Shown here piece after piece: positions 34,478-43,282 of a DNA stretch of 64,000 nucleotides. Each line of letters opens with the position of its first letter. Within the stretch, counting starts at the first letter, position 1. The notes below the pieces were generated by a model, which ran no database searches, was not told the DNA's origin, and saw nothing but the letters and a program-made list of their open reading frames with translations. The position numbers and the translations under genes are program-made. Source of the stretch: Flexivirga endophytica (GTDB lineage: Bacteria; Actinomycetota; Actinomycetes; Actinomycetales; Dermatophilaceae); NCBI RefSeq assembly GCF_014640635.1, contig NZ_BMHI01000001.1, positions 744,001 to 808,000 of the forward strand, in the 5' to 3' direction.

Positions 34478-36010
34478 TCAGCCTCCGGTCACCGTCGCCA
34501 GTCGTTGCGGCGCAGGACCTTCGTCCGGCTCCGGGCGGCTGCCCGGCGTGACTGCCGAGACCGCGACCATCACGATGATGTTGGCAACGAGCGCCACGAT
34601 GCCGATGGCGGTGTGCTGCAACGGGTCCGGTAGGAACCCGAACGTCGTCACGCCGTCGTGGTAGACCGAGCTGTCCAGCGAGAACCAGGTCACCAGCAGA
34701 ACACCGACCACCATGCCTGCGGTGGCACCCCAGGAGCTGACGGGGTTCTTCTTCAACAGGCTCGCGAGCATCGACGGCAGTAGCTGGGTGACGAAGGCGT
34801 AACCCAGCAGCAGCAGACTGACGATCGCCTGGCCGCCCTGGAACAACAGGTAGAGCGCGACCAAGGCCACCACCGGGACGGACACCTTGGCGACGATCCT
34901 GGCAGACGCGGCTGAGGCCTTCGGGAACAACGGCTTGTAGAGGTTGGTCGAGATCGACGTGCCGCAGGTCGTCAGCAGCATGGCACCGGGCACCAGGGCG
35001 CAGAACAACCCAGCGGCACCGACCAGGCCGACCAGCCACTGCGGGAGTTCCTGCGTCACGATCTCCAGCAGCGCGTTGTTGGCTCCGCCGTCGGGCACCA
35101 CCTTGAGCGCGAGCGCCGCGGTGAAGCCGATGAAGAAGACGAACAGGATGACCAACTGGTAGAGCGGCAGCAGCACCGCGTTGCGGCGGAACGTCTTCGG
35201 ATTGTCCGCGGCATACACGGCGCCGAAGTAGTGCGGCCACATGAAGAAACCGAGTGTCGACATCAGCACATTGGTGACGAACCAGCCCATGTCGTAACCG
35301 TTTTCGCTCAGGCGCAGAGAGACGCCGCCCTTCGCCCAGGCGTCGGGGAGACCGTTGCCCTCGAGTTGCTGGAAGAGGTGCTCGAAGCCGCCGCCGAGGT
35401 GTAGGGGTAGGTAGATCCCGAGCGCCACCACGATGACCAGGACGATGATGTCCTTGACGACCGCGTTGCTCGCGGCCGAGTGGATGCCGGAAACGACGAC
35501 GTAAGCCACCAGCGCCACCGCGCCGCACCATTCGGCCGTCGTCGTGGAGATCTTTCCGTATGACGTTGCGTTGACGATGATCCCGAGGCCGGCCAGTTGC
35601 AGCTCGAGGTAGGGGATCATCGCCACGATGCCGACGATCGCGACGACGGTGCCGCTGGTGCGTGACTTGTACTTCGAGACCCACCAGTCCGGCTGTGACA
35701 GCAGGCGCATCTGCTTGCCGTAGCGCCAGATCGCGGGCGCGAGCCAGTAGGAGATGACGTAGGCGAGGCTGCCGTAACACAGGATGTAATACGCGGCGCC
35801 GCCGTGCGCGTAGGCCCAGCCCGAAGCGCCGAGGAAGGTGAAGGTCGTGTAGATCTCGCCGGCGAGCAACAGGAAGACGATGATCGAGCCGAGGTTTCGG
35901 CCACCGACGCTCCACCCCTCCATGTCCATGTCTTTCCCGCGCCGTGACCAGAGGCCGAGGCCGAGCGACGCGGCGAAGAAGATGACCAGGATCAGCAGGG
36001 CGACGTTCAT
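34478..36010 (-). CDS. sodium:solute symporter (SSS family)
   Basis: 510-residue carrier with about 13 membrane helices that uses a sodium gradient to import a solute. Family features include GWSVGGRNLGSIIVFLLLAGEIYTTFTFLG near residues 32-61 and GLFCALVPGAMLLTTCGTSISTNLYK near 340-365. A very strong AAGGAGGG site precedes ATG 36010. The DUF3311 gene just upstream on the same strand is the usual partner of one SSS branch (as in Bacillus YhjB/YhjC). The substrate, probably a carboxylate, cannot be named from sequence. Confidence 0.9.
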   Translation of the reverse strand: MNVALLILVIFFAASLGLGLWSRRGKDMDMEGWSVGGRNLGSIIVFLLLAGEIYTTFTFLGASGWAYAHGGAAYYILCYGSLAYVISYWLAPAIWRYGKQMRLLSQPDWWVSKYKSRTSGTVVAIVGIVAMIPYLELQLAGLGIIVNATSYGKISTTTAEWCGAVALVAYVVVSGIHSAASNAVVKDIIVLVIVVALGIYLPLHLGGGFEHLFQQLEGNGLPDAWAKGGVSLRLSENGYDMGWFVTNVLMSTLGFFMWPHYFGAVYAADNPKTFRRNAVLLPLYQLVILFVFFIGFTAALALKVVPDGGANNALLEIVTQELPQWLVGLVGAAGLFCALVPGAMLLTTCGTSISTNLYKPLFPKASAASARIVAKVSVPVVALVALYLLFQGGQAIVSLLLLGYAFVTQLLPSMLASLLKKNPVSSWGATAGMVVGVLLVTWFSLDSSVYHDGVTTFGFLPDPLQHTAIGIVALVANIIVMVAVSAVTPGSRPEPDEGPAPQRLATVTGG

Positions 36011-36074
36011 GAAAGCTCCCTCCTTCGTCGGGAACTTTCATCCACCTGAACCCTTGGCCGCTCGCTCCGCTCGC

Positions 36075-36296
36075 TCATGCCTCGCCCTCCTCGTCGACGG
36101 AGTTGGCCGGGTCGGTCCGGTAGACGATCGCCATACAGACCGAGGTCAACAGGACCGACACGACTATCCAGATGAGCAGGAACGGAAATCCGGCGAATGT
36201 CGGTGTGGTGCGGTTGACGAAGGGTGTGCAGACCAGCATCAACACGAATGGGAGGGCCGCCAGGCCCAGATGTATCCGGTGCAGCTTTCGAGTCAT
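36075..36296 (-). CDS. DUF3311 small membrane protein, symporter partner
   Basis: 73 aa with two membrane helices (IHLGLAALPFVLMLVCTPFV and GFPFLLIWIVVSVLLTSVCM) separated by a short NRTTPTF loop, the DUF3311 pattern. It lies 64 bases upstream of the SSS symporter on the same strand and probably stabilises or modulates it. ATG 36296 faces the regulated-looking promoter region to its right. Confidence 0.88.
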   Translation of the reverse strand: MTRKLHRIHLGLAALPFVLMLVCTPFVNRTTPTFAGFPFLLIWIVVSVLLTSVCMAIVYRTDPANSVDEEGEA

Positions 36297-36611
36297 GCCC
36301 GTCTCCTCGTCTCCGGCCGATGACCGGTTGTCGAAGGCTGCGCCGTGCAGCGGCAGCGAGCGTGCTCAGTGCTGGAGGTGCAGCACAGCCGATTCATCAA
36401 ATTCCGTATAATGGAAGAACACTTCCGAACTGCTGAATCAAATCGGACAGGGATCGCATCTGCCAAGGGTCCGCCTTGCGTATGCCGGACGCCGGCGCGG
36501 CGGCGGTCGTGCACATCCCGTCGGCTCGTCAACAGTCGTCCACAGCCGACCACTTCGATGCGGCAGATTCCTCTGCCTCGGCCACAGAGTGGGTGTCGGA
36601 GGTGATGTCCG
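36297..36611. promoter_or_regulatory. 315-base gene-free region with overlapping palindromes
   Basis: No convincing gene. It separates the DUF3311-symporter operon (-) from yraN (+). An A/T-rich core at 36390-36440 contains TATAAT (36407-36412) inside TTCCGTATAATGGAA (36402-36416), with TTCC/GGAA arms, overlapping a second palindrome GGAAG-AACA-CTTCC (36413-36426). The arrangement suggests a repressor or IclR-type activator site on the symporter promoter. The rightmost 170 bases look like ordinary G/C-rich spacer and the yraN leader. Confidence 0.5.
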
Positions 36612-37022
36612 ATGGCAACCACGCACGAGGCCGGCGAGTCGCAGAAGGCGACCGGCAGCCACCCGAGCCGGCGCGAGCTCGGTCAGCACGGTGAGGAGGA
36701 AGCGGCCCGCTACCTGCAGCTTCAGGGGCTGACCGTCATCGAGCGCAACTGGCGATGTCGCGAGGGTGAGATCGACATCGTCGCGCTGGACGACATCGGC
36801 GACTGCCTGGTGATCGTCGAGGTCAAGACCCGCACCAGCGAGCGCTTCGGCCGGCCAGTCGAAGCGGTGACACCGGTCAAGGCACGACGGCTACGAGTGC
36901 TCGCGGCGCGCTGGCTCGCCGACCACCCGATCAACACCTCGCGGATCCGTATCGACGTCATCGGCATGCTCTACCGGCCGGGCGCACTGGTCGAGGTCGA
37001 GCACCTGCAGGACGTGGCATGA
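36612..37022 (+). CDS. YraN/UPF0102 family endonuclease-like protein
   Basis: 136 aa. The nuclease-fold core is intact: LGQHGEEEAARYLQLQGL, then NWRCREGEIDIVALD, VIVEVKTRTSERFG and the final IRIDVIGM, where the Glu, Asp and Glu-Val-Lys residues form the putative metal site. Role unknown in most bacteria. Conserved upstream of comM-dprA in actinobacteria, as here. Confidence 0.92.
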   Translation: MATTHEAGESQKATGSHPSRRELGQHGEEEAARYLQLQGLTVIERNWRCREGEIDIVALDDIGDCLVIVEVKTRTSERFGRPVEAVTPVKARRLRVLAARWLADHPINTSRIRIDVIGMLYRPGALVEVEHLQDVA

Positions 37023-37025
37023 GAT

Positions 37026-37071
37026 CCCCGCGAAGTTCTCCGCTCGTACCTCGCTCCGATACTTCGCGGGG
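37026..37071. repeat. REP-like hairpin upstream of comM
   Basis: Perfect arms CCCCGCGAAGT (37026-37036) and ACTTCGCGGGG (37061-37071), 24-base loop. Second member of the element seen before nagA; the loops also resemble each other (TCTCCGCTC against TCTCCCCGCTTCGCTC). Confidence 0.75.
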
Positions 37072-37098
37072 GCCCCGCGCGAACTGCGGTGATCTCCG

Positions 37099-38631
37099 AT
37101 GACCTTGGGGCGCACCCGTAGTGTGGCAGTCACCGGCATCCACGGCTGGGTGGTGGACGTGGAGGCCGACACGTCGTCCGGGTTGCCCTGGTTCGGGGTC
37201 AGTGGCATGCCGGACACGTCCTGCAAGCAGGCGCCCGATCGAATCCGCGCCGCCGCCAACAACTGCGAGCTGGAGCTGCCGAAGCAGCGGATCATCGTCA
37301 ATCTCTCTCCGGCGTCGTTGCCGAAGCACGGGTCCGGCTTCGACGTGGCGATCGCGGTTGCCGTGCTGGTCGCCGGCGGCACGATCAAACCTGCGCTGGT
37401 CGCGGATGTCGTCCATCTGGGTGAGCTGGGACTCGATGGTTCGGTGCGCGCCATACACGGGGTGTTGCCGGCGGTGATCGCAGCTGCCGACGCCGGAGCG
37501 TCGCAGGTCGTGGTGCCGGTGGCGAATGCCGCTGAGGCAGCGCTGGTTCCGGGCGTCGAGGTGGTGCCCGTCGACAACCTGGCGACACTCGTGCGGCGCT
37601 ACAAATGCCTGGCCAAGGGCCGGCCGATACCGGAGCCACCATCGGTGCCGGAGCGACCGACCGGCGGCGCGGCGGTCCCCGACCTGTGCGACGTCGTCGG
37701 GCAGGAGGAGGCCCGCTACGCACTCGAGGTCGCCGCTGCGGGCGGACACCATCTGGCCATGACCGGGCCGCCCGGCGCCGGCAAGACGATGATCGCCGAA
37801 CGTCTCCCGGGACTGCTGCCACCGCTGACACGGGAGCAGGCGCTCGAGGTGACCGCGATCCATTCGGTGCTGGGCGCTTTGCCCGACCAGGTGCTGATCG
37901 AGCGCCCGCCCTTCGTCGCACCGCACCACGGGGCGTCGATGCCTGCGGTGGTCGGCGGTGGGTCGGGGAGGGTGCGGCCCGGCGCGGTCTCACGCGCCCA
38001 TCGCGGCGTCATGTTCTTGGACGAGTGCCCGGAATTCCGGCGGGACGTGCTCGACGCGCTCCGCCAGCCACTGGAGTCCGGAGTCGTGCATGTCGCCCGC
38101 GCCGACCAGGTGGTGACGTTCCCGGCGAGTTTCCAACTCGTACTGGCGGCGAATCCGTGTCCGTGCGGCCAGAACTACGGGAAGGGCTCGAAGTGCAGCT
38201 GCGCGCCACAACGACGGCGCGACTACCTGAGCCGGATGTCCGGTCCACTGCTCGACCGGGTCGACGTCCACCTGACCATGCTGCCGGTCACCCGTGCCGC
38301 ACTCGCCGGCCCACGAGGGGAGAGCAGCGCACAGGTCTCCGAGCGGGTGCTGATCGCGCGCACTCGGCAGGCCGCGCGATGGCGGGAGATCGGCCGCTGT
38401 CGCAACAGCGAGGTCCCGGGGTCGATCCTGCGCTCCGGGCGATGGCGGTTGCCGCCCGAAGTGACGAGAGGACTGGACCGAGCCATGGAAACCGGTGCAC
38501 TGACGCTGCGTGGCTATGACCGTTGCCTGCGCGTCGCGTGGACCATCAGCGACCTGGACGGCGCACAACGCCCGGAGTTCAGGCAGGTCGAAGAGGCCCG
38601 CGGGCTCCGTTCGAGCGGGGCGGCGGCATGA
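37099..38631 (+). CDS. comM: YifB/ComM family AAA+ ATPase (Mg-chelatase-like)
   Basis: 510 aa. In competent bacteria ComM is a hexameric helicase that extends heteroduplex during natural transformation. An N-terminal Lon-protease-like fold (about 1-170, SVAVTGIHGWVVDVE) precedes the AAA+ core with Walker A GPPGAGKT near 226-233, Walker B GVMFLDE near 307, and the family Cys motif NPCPCG...CSC near 353-372. The end has the DRVDVHLTMLPV arginine finger region and a C-terminal helical domain. Upstream of dprA, another transformation gene. Confidence 0.93.
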   Translation: MTLGRTRSVAVTGIHGWVVDVEADTSSGLPWFGVSGMPDTSCKQAPDRIRAAANNCELELPKQRIIVNLSPASLPKHGSGFDVAIAVAVLVAGGTIKPALVADVVHLGELGLDGSVRAIHGVLPAVIAAADAGASQVVVPVANAAEAALVPGVEVVPVDNLATLVRRYKCLAKGRPIPEPPSVPERPTGGAAVPDLCDVVGQEEARYALEVAAAGGHHLAMTGPPGAGKTMIAERLPGLLPPLTREQALEVTAIHSVLGALPDQVLIERPPFVAPHHGASMPAVVGGGSGRVRPGAVSRAHRGVMFLDECPEFRRDVLDALRQPLESGVVHVARADQVVTFPASFQLVLAANPCPCGQNYGKGSKCSCAPQRRRDYLSRMSGPLLDRVDVHLTMLPVTRAALAGPRGESSAQVSERVLIARTRQAARWREIGRCRNSEVPGSILRSGRWRLPPEVTRGLDRAMETGALTLRGYDRCLRVAWTISDLDGAQRPEFRQVEEARGLRSSGAAA

Positions 38632-38695
38632 GGGAGCGCAGCGACCGACCAAAGGCACAAGGGGATGGCGTGGACCGACGTAGGAGGGCGGCGGC

Positions 38696-39835
38696 ATGAC
38701 CGCCGCTGCGGAGGCCCGGCAGCACGAGCTGCGGGAGACCCGTGACGCGCGACTCGCCGTGCGCTTGGCGCTCGCGGCGACCGTGGAGCCCGACGACAGG
38801 ACCATGACGCCGCGGCTGCGCGGGCTGGACCCGTTCGCCGCGTGGGAGCTGGTGCGGACCGACGCGGGAGGGAAATTCACTCGGTCAGCCGCGCGGGTGA
38901 AGGCGCTGCGGCTGGATGCGCTGGTGGCGCGCACGCAGGACCTGGGAGCGCGGGTCGTCATACCCGGTGACGCCGAATGGCCTTCCGGCGTCGACGATCT
39001 GGTGTCCCCGCCGTACTGCCTCTGGGTGCTCGGCAGCGCTTCGCTGGCGCAGGCGTGCGAGCGCAGCCTCTCGATGGTGGGCGCTCGAGCGGCCACGCCC
39101 TACGGCACCCAGGTGGCCGGTGAGTTGGCCTACGGTCTGTCCGGACGCGGCTTCACCATCGTGTCCGGGGCAGCGCACGGCATCGACACCGCAAGCCACC
39201 GTGGGGCGCTCGCTGCCGGTGGCTGCACCATCGCGGCGATGGCGTGCGGCATCGACATCGCGTACCCGCTGGCCAACGCCGGACTGCTGCAACAGATCGA
39301 GCAGTCCGGCGTGATCGTCACCGAGTTGCCGCCCGGGTCGGCGCCGCAGAAGCAACGTTTCCTGTCCCGCAACCGGCTCATCGCGGCGATGTCACCGGGC
39401 ACGGTGGTGGTCGAAGCGGGACTGCGCAGCGGGTCGCGGTCGACCGCGACGGCGGCCTCCCGGTTGGGTCGACTGCTGGCCGCGGTGCCGGGGCCGGTCA
39501 CCAGTCCGGCGAGTGCCGGACCGCATCAGTTGATCCGTGACTGCGGGGCGACTCTGGTCACGGACGTGGACGACTGCGCCGAGCTCTTCGGCGCCATCGG
39601 CACTGATCTGGGAACGGTCAAGCGGGCTGAGACCACGGTGAGCGACCGGCTCGACGAGCCGGACAAGCGACTGCTCGACGCGATGCCGGTGGTGCGTGGC
39701 ACCACCATCGCGAAACTGGCCGTCAGCGCCTGCCTCACTTCTCGGGAAGTGACCCGAGGGCTGGCGGCGTTGCATGCGGCCGGCCTCGTGGAGCGGGTGG
39801 AGTCAGGGTGGCGACGCACTCAGGAGACGTGCTGA
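38696..39835 (+). CDS. dprA: DNA-processing protein DprA
   Basis: 379 aa. Loads RecA on incoming single-stranded DNA in transformable bacteria; also widespread in species not known to be competent. The Rossmann-like core has SMVGARAATPYGTQVAGELAYGL near 123, GFTIVSGAAHGIDTASHRGAL near 150, GCGIDIAYP (read ACGIDIAYP here) near 185, and SRNRLIAAMSPGTVVVEAGLRSGS near 223-247. A C-terminal winged-helix region follows. ATG 38696 is preceded by GGAGGG. It starts 64 bases after comM. Confidence 0.95.
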   Translation: MTAAAEARQHELRETRDARLAVRLALAATVEPDDRTMTPRLRGLDPFAAWELVRTDAGGKFTRSAARVKALRLDALVARTQDLGARVVIPGDAEWPSGVDDLVSPPYCLWVLGSASLAQACERSLSMVGARAATPYGTQVAGELAYGLSGRGFTIVSGAAHGIDTASHRGALAAGGCTIAAMACGIDIAYPLANAGLLQQIEQSGVIVTELPPGSAPQKQRFLSRNRLIAAMSPGTVVVEAGLRSGSRSTATAASRLGRLLAAVPGPVTSPASAGPHQLIRDCGATLVTDVDDCAELFGAIGTDLGTVKRAETTVSDRLDEPDKRLLDAMPVVRGTTIAKLAVSACLTSREVTRGLAALHAAGLVERVESGWRRTQETC

Positions 39836-39897
39836 CGTGGTCCTCGGCGTGTTGGTCTCCCCGCGGAGCAGGTCGCCGCCGGTAACCTTGGGGTGTC

Positions 39898-40821
39898 GTG
39901 ATCAACGAGAGCACGCTCACCGATCGGCCGGTCATGGCCGGTTATGAGCGACACCTGCGATCCGAGCGCGGTCGATCACCTCACACCGTGCGCGGATACC
40001 TCGCCGACCTGCGCGACCTGGCTGACTACCTCGACGGTGCCGGTGTCGGCTCCTGGGACGACGTCGGCCTGGCCGACCTGCGGTCCTGGCTCGCCGGACT
40101 CGACGCCACGGGCGCCAGTCGCGCCACGCTCGCCCGACGGTCCGCGGCCGCTCGTGGGTTCTTCGCCTGGGCGTTCCGGACCGGCGCGTTGTCGCACAAT
40201 CCCGCGCAGCGACTGGTTGCACCCAAGCGCATCAAGACCTTGCCCGACGTACTGCGACAGGATCAGGCAGCGGCACTGCTCGATCTCGCCGCTGTGGCGG
40301 CCGACGATTCCGACCCCGTGCATCTGCGCGACCGGGCGATGCTGGAGTTGTTGTATGCCAGTGGGATTCGTGTCGCAGAGCTCGTCGGCCTCGACGTCGA
40401 CGACCTCGATCGGAGCGATCTCGTGATGCGCGTCGTCGGCAAGGGCGACAAGGAGCGCACGGTCCCGTTCGGCCGACCTGGTCTCGACGCTGTCGAGACC
40501 TGGTTACAGGTTGGGCGTCCCCGATTGGTCGTCGCGGGATCCGGTCCGGCGCTCTTCCTGGGCGCTCGCGGCCGGCGGGTCGACCCGCGCGTCGTGCGGG
40601 AGGTCGTGCATCAGCTGCTGCGGGAGACTCCGGGAGCACCGGATCTCGGCCCGCACGGGTTGCGGCACAGCGCCGCGACACATTTGGTCGAGGGCGGGGC
40701 CGACATACGGCTGGTGCAGGAGCTGCTCGGGCACGCCAGTCTCGCGACCACGCAGGTCTACACACACGTGTCCGTGGAGCGCTTGCGGCGCTCGTTCACA
40801 CAGGCGCATCCTCGTGCCTGA
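39898..40821 (+). CDS. xerC: tyrosine recombinase XerC
   Basis: 307-residue chromosomal tyrosine recombinase that with XerD resolves chromosome dimers at dif. All catalytic residues are visible: Arg near 157 (GIRVAELVG), Lys in the GKGDKER hairpin near 180-186, HGLR near 253-256, His in LLGHASL near 279 and nucleophile Tyr near 288 (TTQVYTHV). GTG 39898 gives the family N-terminal SAM-like domain ERHLRSERGRSPHTV. The location after dprA and before rpsB is core in actinobacteria, so a phage integrase is unlikely. Its last codons lie in a 43-bp tandem repeat. Confidence 0.93.
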   Translation: MINESTLTDRPVMAGYERHLRSERGRSPHTVRGYLADLRDLADYLDGAGVGSWDDVGLADLRSWLAGLDATGASRATLARRSAAARGFFAWAFRTGALSHNPAQRLVAPKRIKTLPDVLRQDQAAALLDLAAVAADDSDPVHLRDRAMLELLYASGIRVAELVGLDVDDLDRSDLVMRVVGKGDKERTVPFGRPGLDAVETWLQVGRPRLVVAGSGPALFLGARGRRVDPRVVREVVHQLLRETPGAPDLGPHGLRHSAATHLVEGGADIRLVQELLGHASLATTQVYTHVSVERLRRSFTQAHPRA

Positions 40822-40910
40822 CCTTATTTCCGCCGCAGCCACACAGGCGCATCCTCGTGCCTGACCTTATTTCCGCCGCAGTCACACAGGCGCATCCTCG
40901 TGCCTGACCT
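40797..40910. repeat. 43-bp tandem repeat, 2.6 copies, covering the xerC stop
   Basis: Unit begins CACACAGGCGCATCCTCGTG and includes GCCTGACCTTATTTCCGCCG. Copies start at 40797, 40840 and 40883; the third ends after 28 bases. The first two differ at one base. Copy 1 contains the final xerC codons and stop; later copies repeat that end without coding use. Confidence 0.9.
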
Positions 40911-41022
40911 GCGCAGCGCCCCGCCGCGGCCGCGGACCCGAGGCGACATACGCGCGGGGGTGGGCGCGCATCGGCCGGACCCGCTGAGGCGTCCGCGCCA
41001 TGCGATGCGGTCTACTCAGGGT

Positions 41023-41901
41023 ATGCACGATCCTCACCCGCCGTCGCACCCGTCGCGCGAGGTCCGCGTCGTCCGCACCGTGGTCGTGGCGGCAGTGCTG
41101 ATCGCCCTGCTCAGTGCCCTGTCGGGTTATCTGCTGCACGGGCGTGGCCAGTCCGCCGGCGCGCGATCATCCGGAGCTTCCGAAGCAGCCCCGGCCGCCA
41201 CGACACATCCGGTGCCGCCGAGCACCGCACCGGCGAAGGCGACCACTACTGCCAAGCCGTCCGCCACCGCGAAGTCCTCGGCCGACCCGGCGTCGGCGAA
41301 CAGCACTCGGTCCGCCCCGTCCACGCCTATCACTGTGCCTGCCAACGGTAACGGCAAGTTCACGCCGGTCCTCGTGCCGCAGCGGACCGATGCCAAGACC
41401 GGGCGCGTCGTCACCTACCGGCTCAACGTCGAGGGCGGCATGCACGCCGACACTGCGGCGCTGGCGCGCACCCTCGGCGCCGCACTGCTGGATCGTCGCG
41501 GTTGGCAGGGCGTCGACGGTGTGAAATTCGTGCAGGTCACGCCCAACCAGCTCGCCAAGGGCAAGAAGGCGCAGATGACGATCAGTGTCGCCAGCCCGCA
41601 CCAGGTCGACAAGCTGTGCGCCCCGTTGCCGACCCACGGCGGCACGTCGTGCGCCACCGGACAACACGTGATCCTCAACTACAAGTTGTGGGCCCGTGGA
41701 GTCGTCTATTTCAAGGGCAAGCTGGGGACCTATCGCGACTACATGGTCAACCACGAGGTCGGTCACGCGCTCGGCCACGGACATCAGCTGTGTCCCCGCC
41801 ACGGTGCCTACGCGCCGGTGATGGAGCAGCAGACCCTCGGCCTGCAGGGCTGCAAGCCGTGGGCGTGGCCCAAGCGCCCGGACGCACAGGGCAGAGCCTG
41901 A
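41023..41901 (+). CDS. DUF3152 secreted or membrane-anchored metalloprotease-like protein
   Basis: About 292 aa from ATG 41023 (ATG 41005 also possible; neither has a clear Shine-Dalgarno). One N-terminal helix (VVVAAVLIALLSALSGYLL) is followed by about 70 residues of Ala/Ser/Thr/Pro linker, then the DUF3152 domain. A zincin-type motif NHEVGHALGHGHQLCP sits near residues 242-257, with all three His ligands of HExxHxxGHxH. Four cysteines flank it. Predicted to act outside the membrane; the substrate is unknown. Confidence 0.82.
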   Translation: MHDPHPPSHPSREVRVVRTVVVAAVLIALLSALSGYLLHGRGQSAGARSSGASEAAPAATTHPVPPSTAPAKATTTAKPSATAKSSADPASANSTRSAPSTPITVPANGNGKFTPVLVPQRTDAKTGRVVTYRLNVEGGMHADTAALARTLGAALLDRRGWQGVDGVKFVQVTPNQLAKGKKAQMTISVASPHQVDKLCAPLPTHGGTSCATGQHVILNYKLWARGVVYFKGKLGTYRDYMVNHEVGHALGHGHQLCPRHGAYAPVMEQQTLGLQGCKPWAWPKRPDAQGRA

Positions 41902-41940
41902 CCGCAACCCGCACCTCGAGACCGACATATCCGCGCACGG

Positions 41941-42435
41941 TCAACCCAACGGAAGCAGGCGCACCCGCCTGTCCTCGACCAACGTCAACGGATCGCGGTA
42001 GGCGTCCGTGCCGACCAACAGGCCCCAGTGCAGACACGGTGTCGCACCGCAGTGGCCGCCCGCCGACAGCGAACCGATCCGATCACCGGGAGACTCGATC
42101 GTGCCCTTCGGGTCACGGTCCTCGACCGGCTCGTAGGTTGTGCGGCGCCCGCCCGCGTGCTGTATGGCGATCACCCCACGCCCGGCGATGACTCCCGAGA
42201 ACGACACCGTCCCCGGGCCTGCGGCCCGCACCGCCTGCCCCTCGGCGCCGGCCAGGTCGACACCACGATGGCCTGCCGCCCAGGGCTCGGGCGGCGCCTC
42301 GAAGGGACGGACCACGGTGGGCCGCGGGTCCAACGGCCACACGAAGTCGCCGGTCGGTGCCGGCTCGGGGAACCCACCGAGGGACGCCAGCGCGGCACTG
42401 AAGAACGCCATCACACCCGACCAGCCTTTCGTCAT
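41941..42435 (-). CDS. M23-family (LytM) peptidase
   Basis: 164 aa from ATG 42435; a longer in-frame start is possible but would bury the signal sequence. N-terminal hydrophobic signal (MAFFSAALASLGGF) then a LytM domain with GHRGVDLAG (His and Asp Zn ligands), and CLHWGLL in place of the typical HxH. PCLHWGL with the preceding GGHCGATP is a recurrent actinobacterial variant. Such proteins trim or regulate peptidoglycan cross-links. An M23 gene before rpsB is usual in this phylum. Confidence 0.85.
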   Translation of the reverse strand: MTKGWSGVMAFFSAALASLGGFPEPAPTGDFVWPLDPRPTVVRPFEAPPEPWAAGHRGVDLAGAEGQAVRAAGPGTVSFSGVIAGRGVIAIQHAGGRRTTYEPVEDRDPKGTIESPGDRIGSLSAGGHCGATPCLHWGLLVGTDAYRDPLTLVEDRRVRLLPLG

Positions 42436-42703
42436 ACCGGCAAGGGTGGGAGGGTCCACCGTCCTCGGGCGAGGGCGCGTCCGGCGAGCTGTGGAGGGCA
42501 CTGCGCGGCCGGAGGGGATGTGGATCGGCGGTCGATCGATCTCTCCTCGGGTGCCATCCGCCGACATGGCAGCATGCCGGTCATCATTGATTTCGGCCTG
42601 CGTTCAACACTGGCGCCCACCGCTGCGTATCCCCTCGTGCACATCAGCACACGAGACGGGGAGCGTATGTCGGTCGGTCGGAACACACGCGCGGGTGATG
42701 GTC

Positions 42704-43282
42704 ATGACCATGACCGGTAGCCCGGTGCGCTGGCTACGTGGCGGCGGACGATCGCCCGAGGTCGGCCTGCGGGAGGAGCGGGACGTGCAGGCGGCATACG
42801 ACCAGCACGGGGGAGAGCTGTTCGGGTTCGCCTTCCGCGCGCTCGACGATCGGCAGCTGGCCGAGGACGTCGTACAAGAGACGTTCGTCCGTGCCTGGCG
42901 ATCGGCTCGCGGCTTCGACCCGGCGCGGGGGAGCCTGCGGACCTGGTTGTTCGCGATCGCCCGCAACGGCGTGGTCGACGCGCTGCGACGCCGAGCCGTG
43001 CGAGAGGGCCCGGGCCTGGCGCCCTGGGATGCGGCATCCGAGCCCTTCCCGGTGGCGGACGACGTCGATCGGCTGCTCGACCGGATCCAACTCGCTGAGG
43101 CGCTGGACCGCTTGAGTCCGCAGCACCGGCAGGCCGTCGTCGAGGTCTACTACGGCGGCCGCACCTGCGCGGAGCTGGGTGAGGACCTGGGCGTCCCGGC
43201 CTCCACCATGCGCAGTCGGCTCTACTACGGCGTGCGTTCGCTACGTCTTGTCCTGGAGGAGAACGGGTGGTTGGCGCCATGA
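42704..43282 (+). CDS. ECF-subfamily RNA polymerase sigma factor
   Basis: About 192 aa; ATGs at 42698, 42704 and 42710 are all in frame. Sigma region 2 reads YDQHGGELFGFAFRALDD, QLAEDVVQETFVRAWRS and TWLFAIARNGVVDALRRR; region 4 is LSPQHRQAVVEVYYGG then TCAELGEDLGVPASTMRSRL. The next gene, overlapping by 4 bases, has an anti-sigma Zn motif, and the pair resembles SigK/RskA-type systems. The two downstream secreted proteins are its probable regulon. Confidence 0.9.
   Translation: MTMTGSPVRWLRGGGRSPEVGLREERDVQAAYDQHGGELFGFAFRALDDRQLAEDVVQETFVRAWRSARGFDPARGSLRTWLFAIARNGVVDALRRRAVREGPGLAPWDAASEPFPVADDVDRLLDRIQLAEALDRLSPQHRQAVVEVYYGGRTCAELGEDLGVPASTMRSRLYYGVRSLRLVLEENGWLAP

Noticed and set aside
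36345-36605. Possible 86-codon gene in the gap before yraN
   Set aside because: Arg/Pro/Ser-rich, no Shine-Dalgarno, overlaps the palindromic promoter region and the yraN leader.
39898-40821. Phage or plasmid integrase
   Set aside because: Sequence and position (dprA upstream, rpsB region downstream) match chromosomal XerC; no att site, phage gene or tRNA nearby.
40797-40910. CRISPR array
   Set aside because: Repeats abut without spacers and no cas genes are present.
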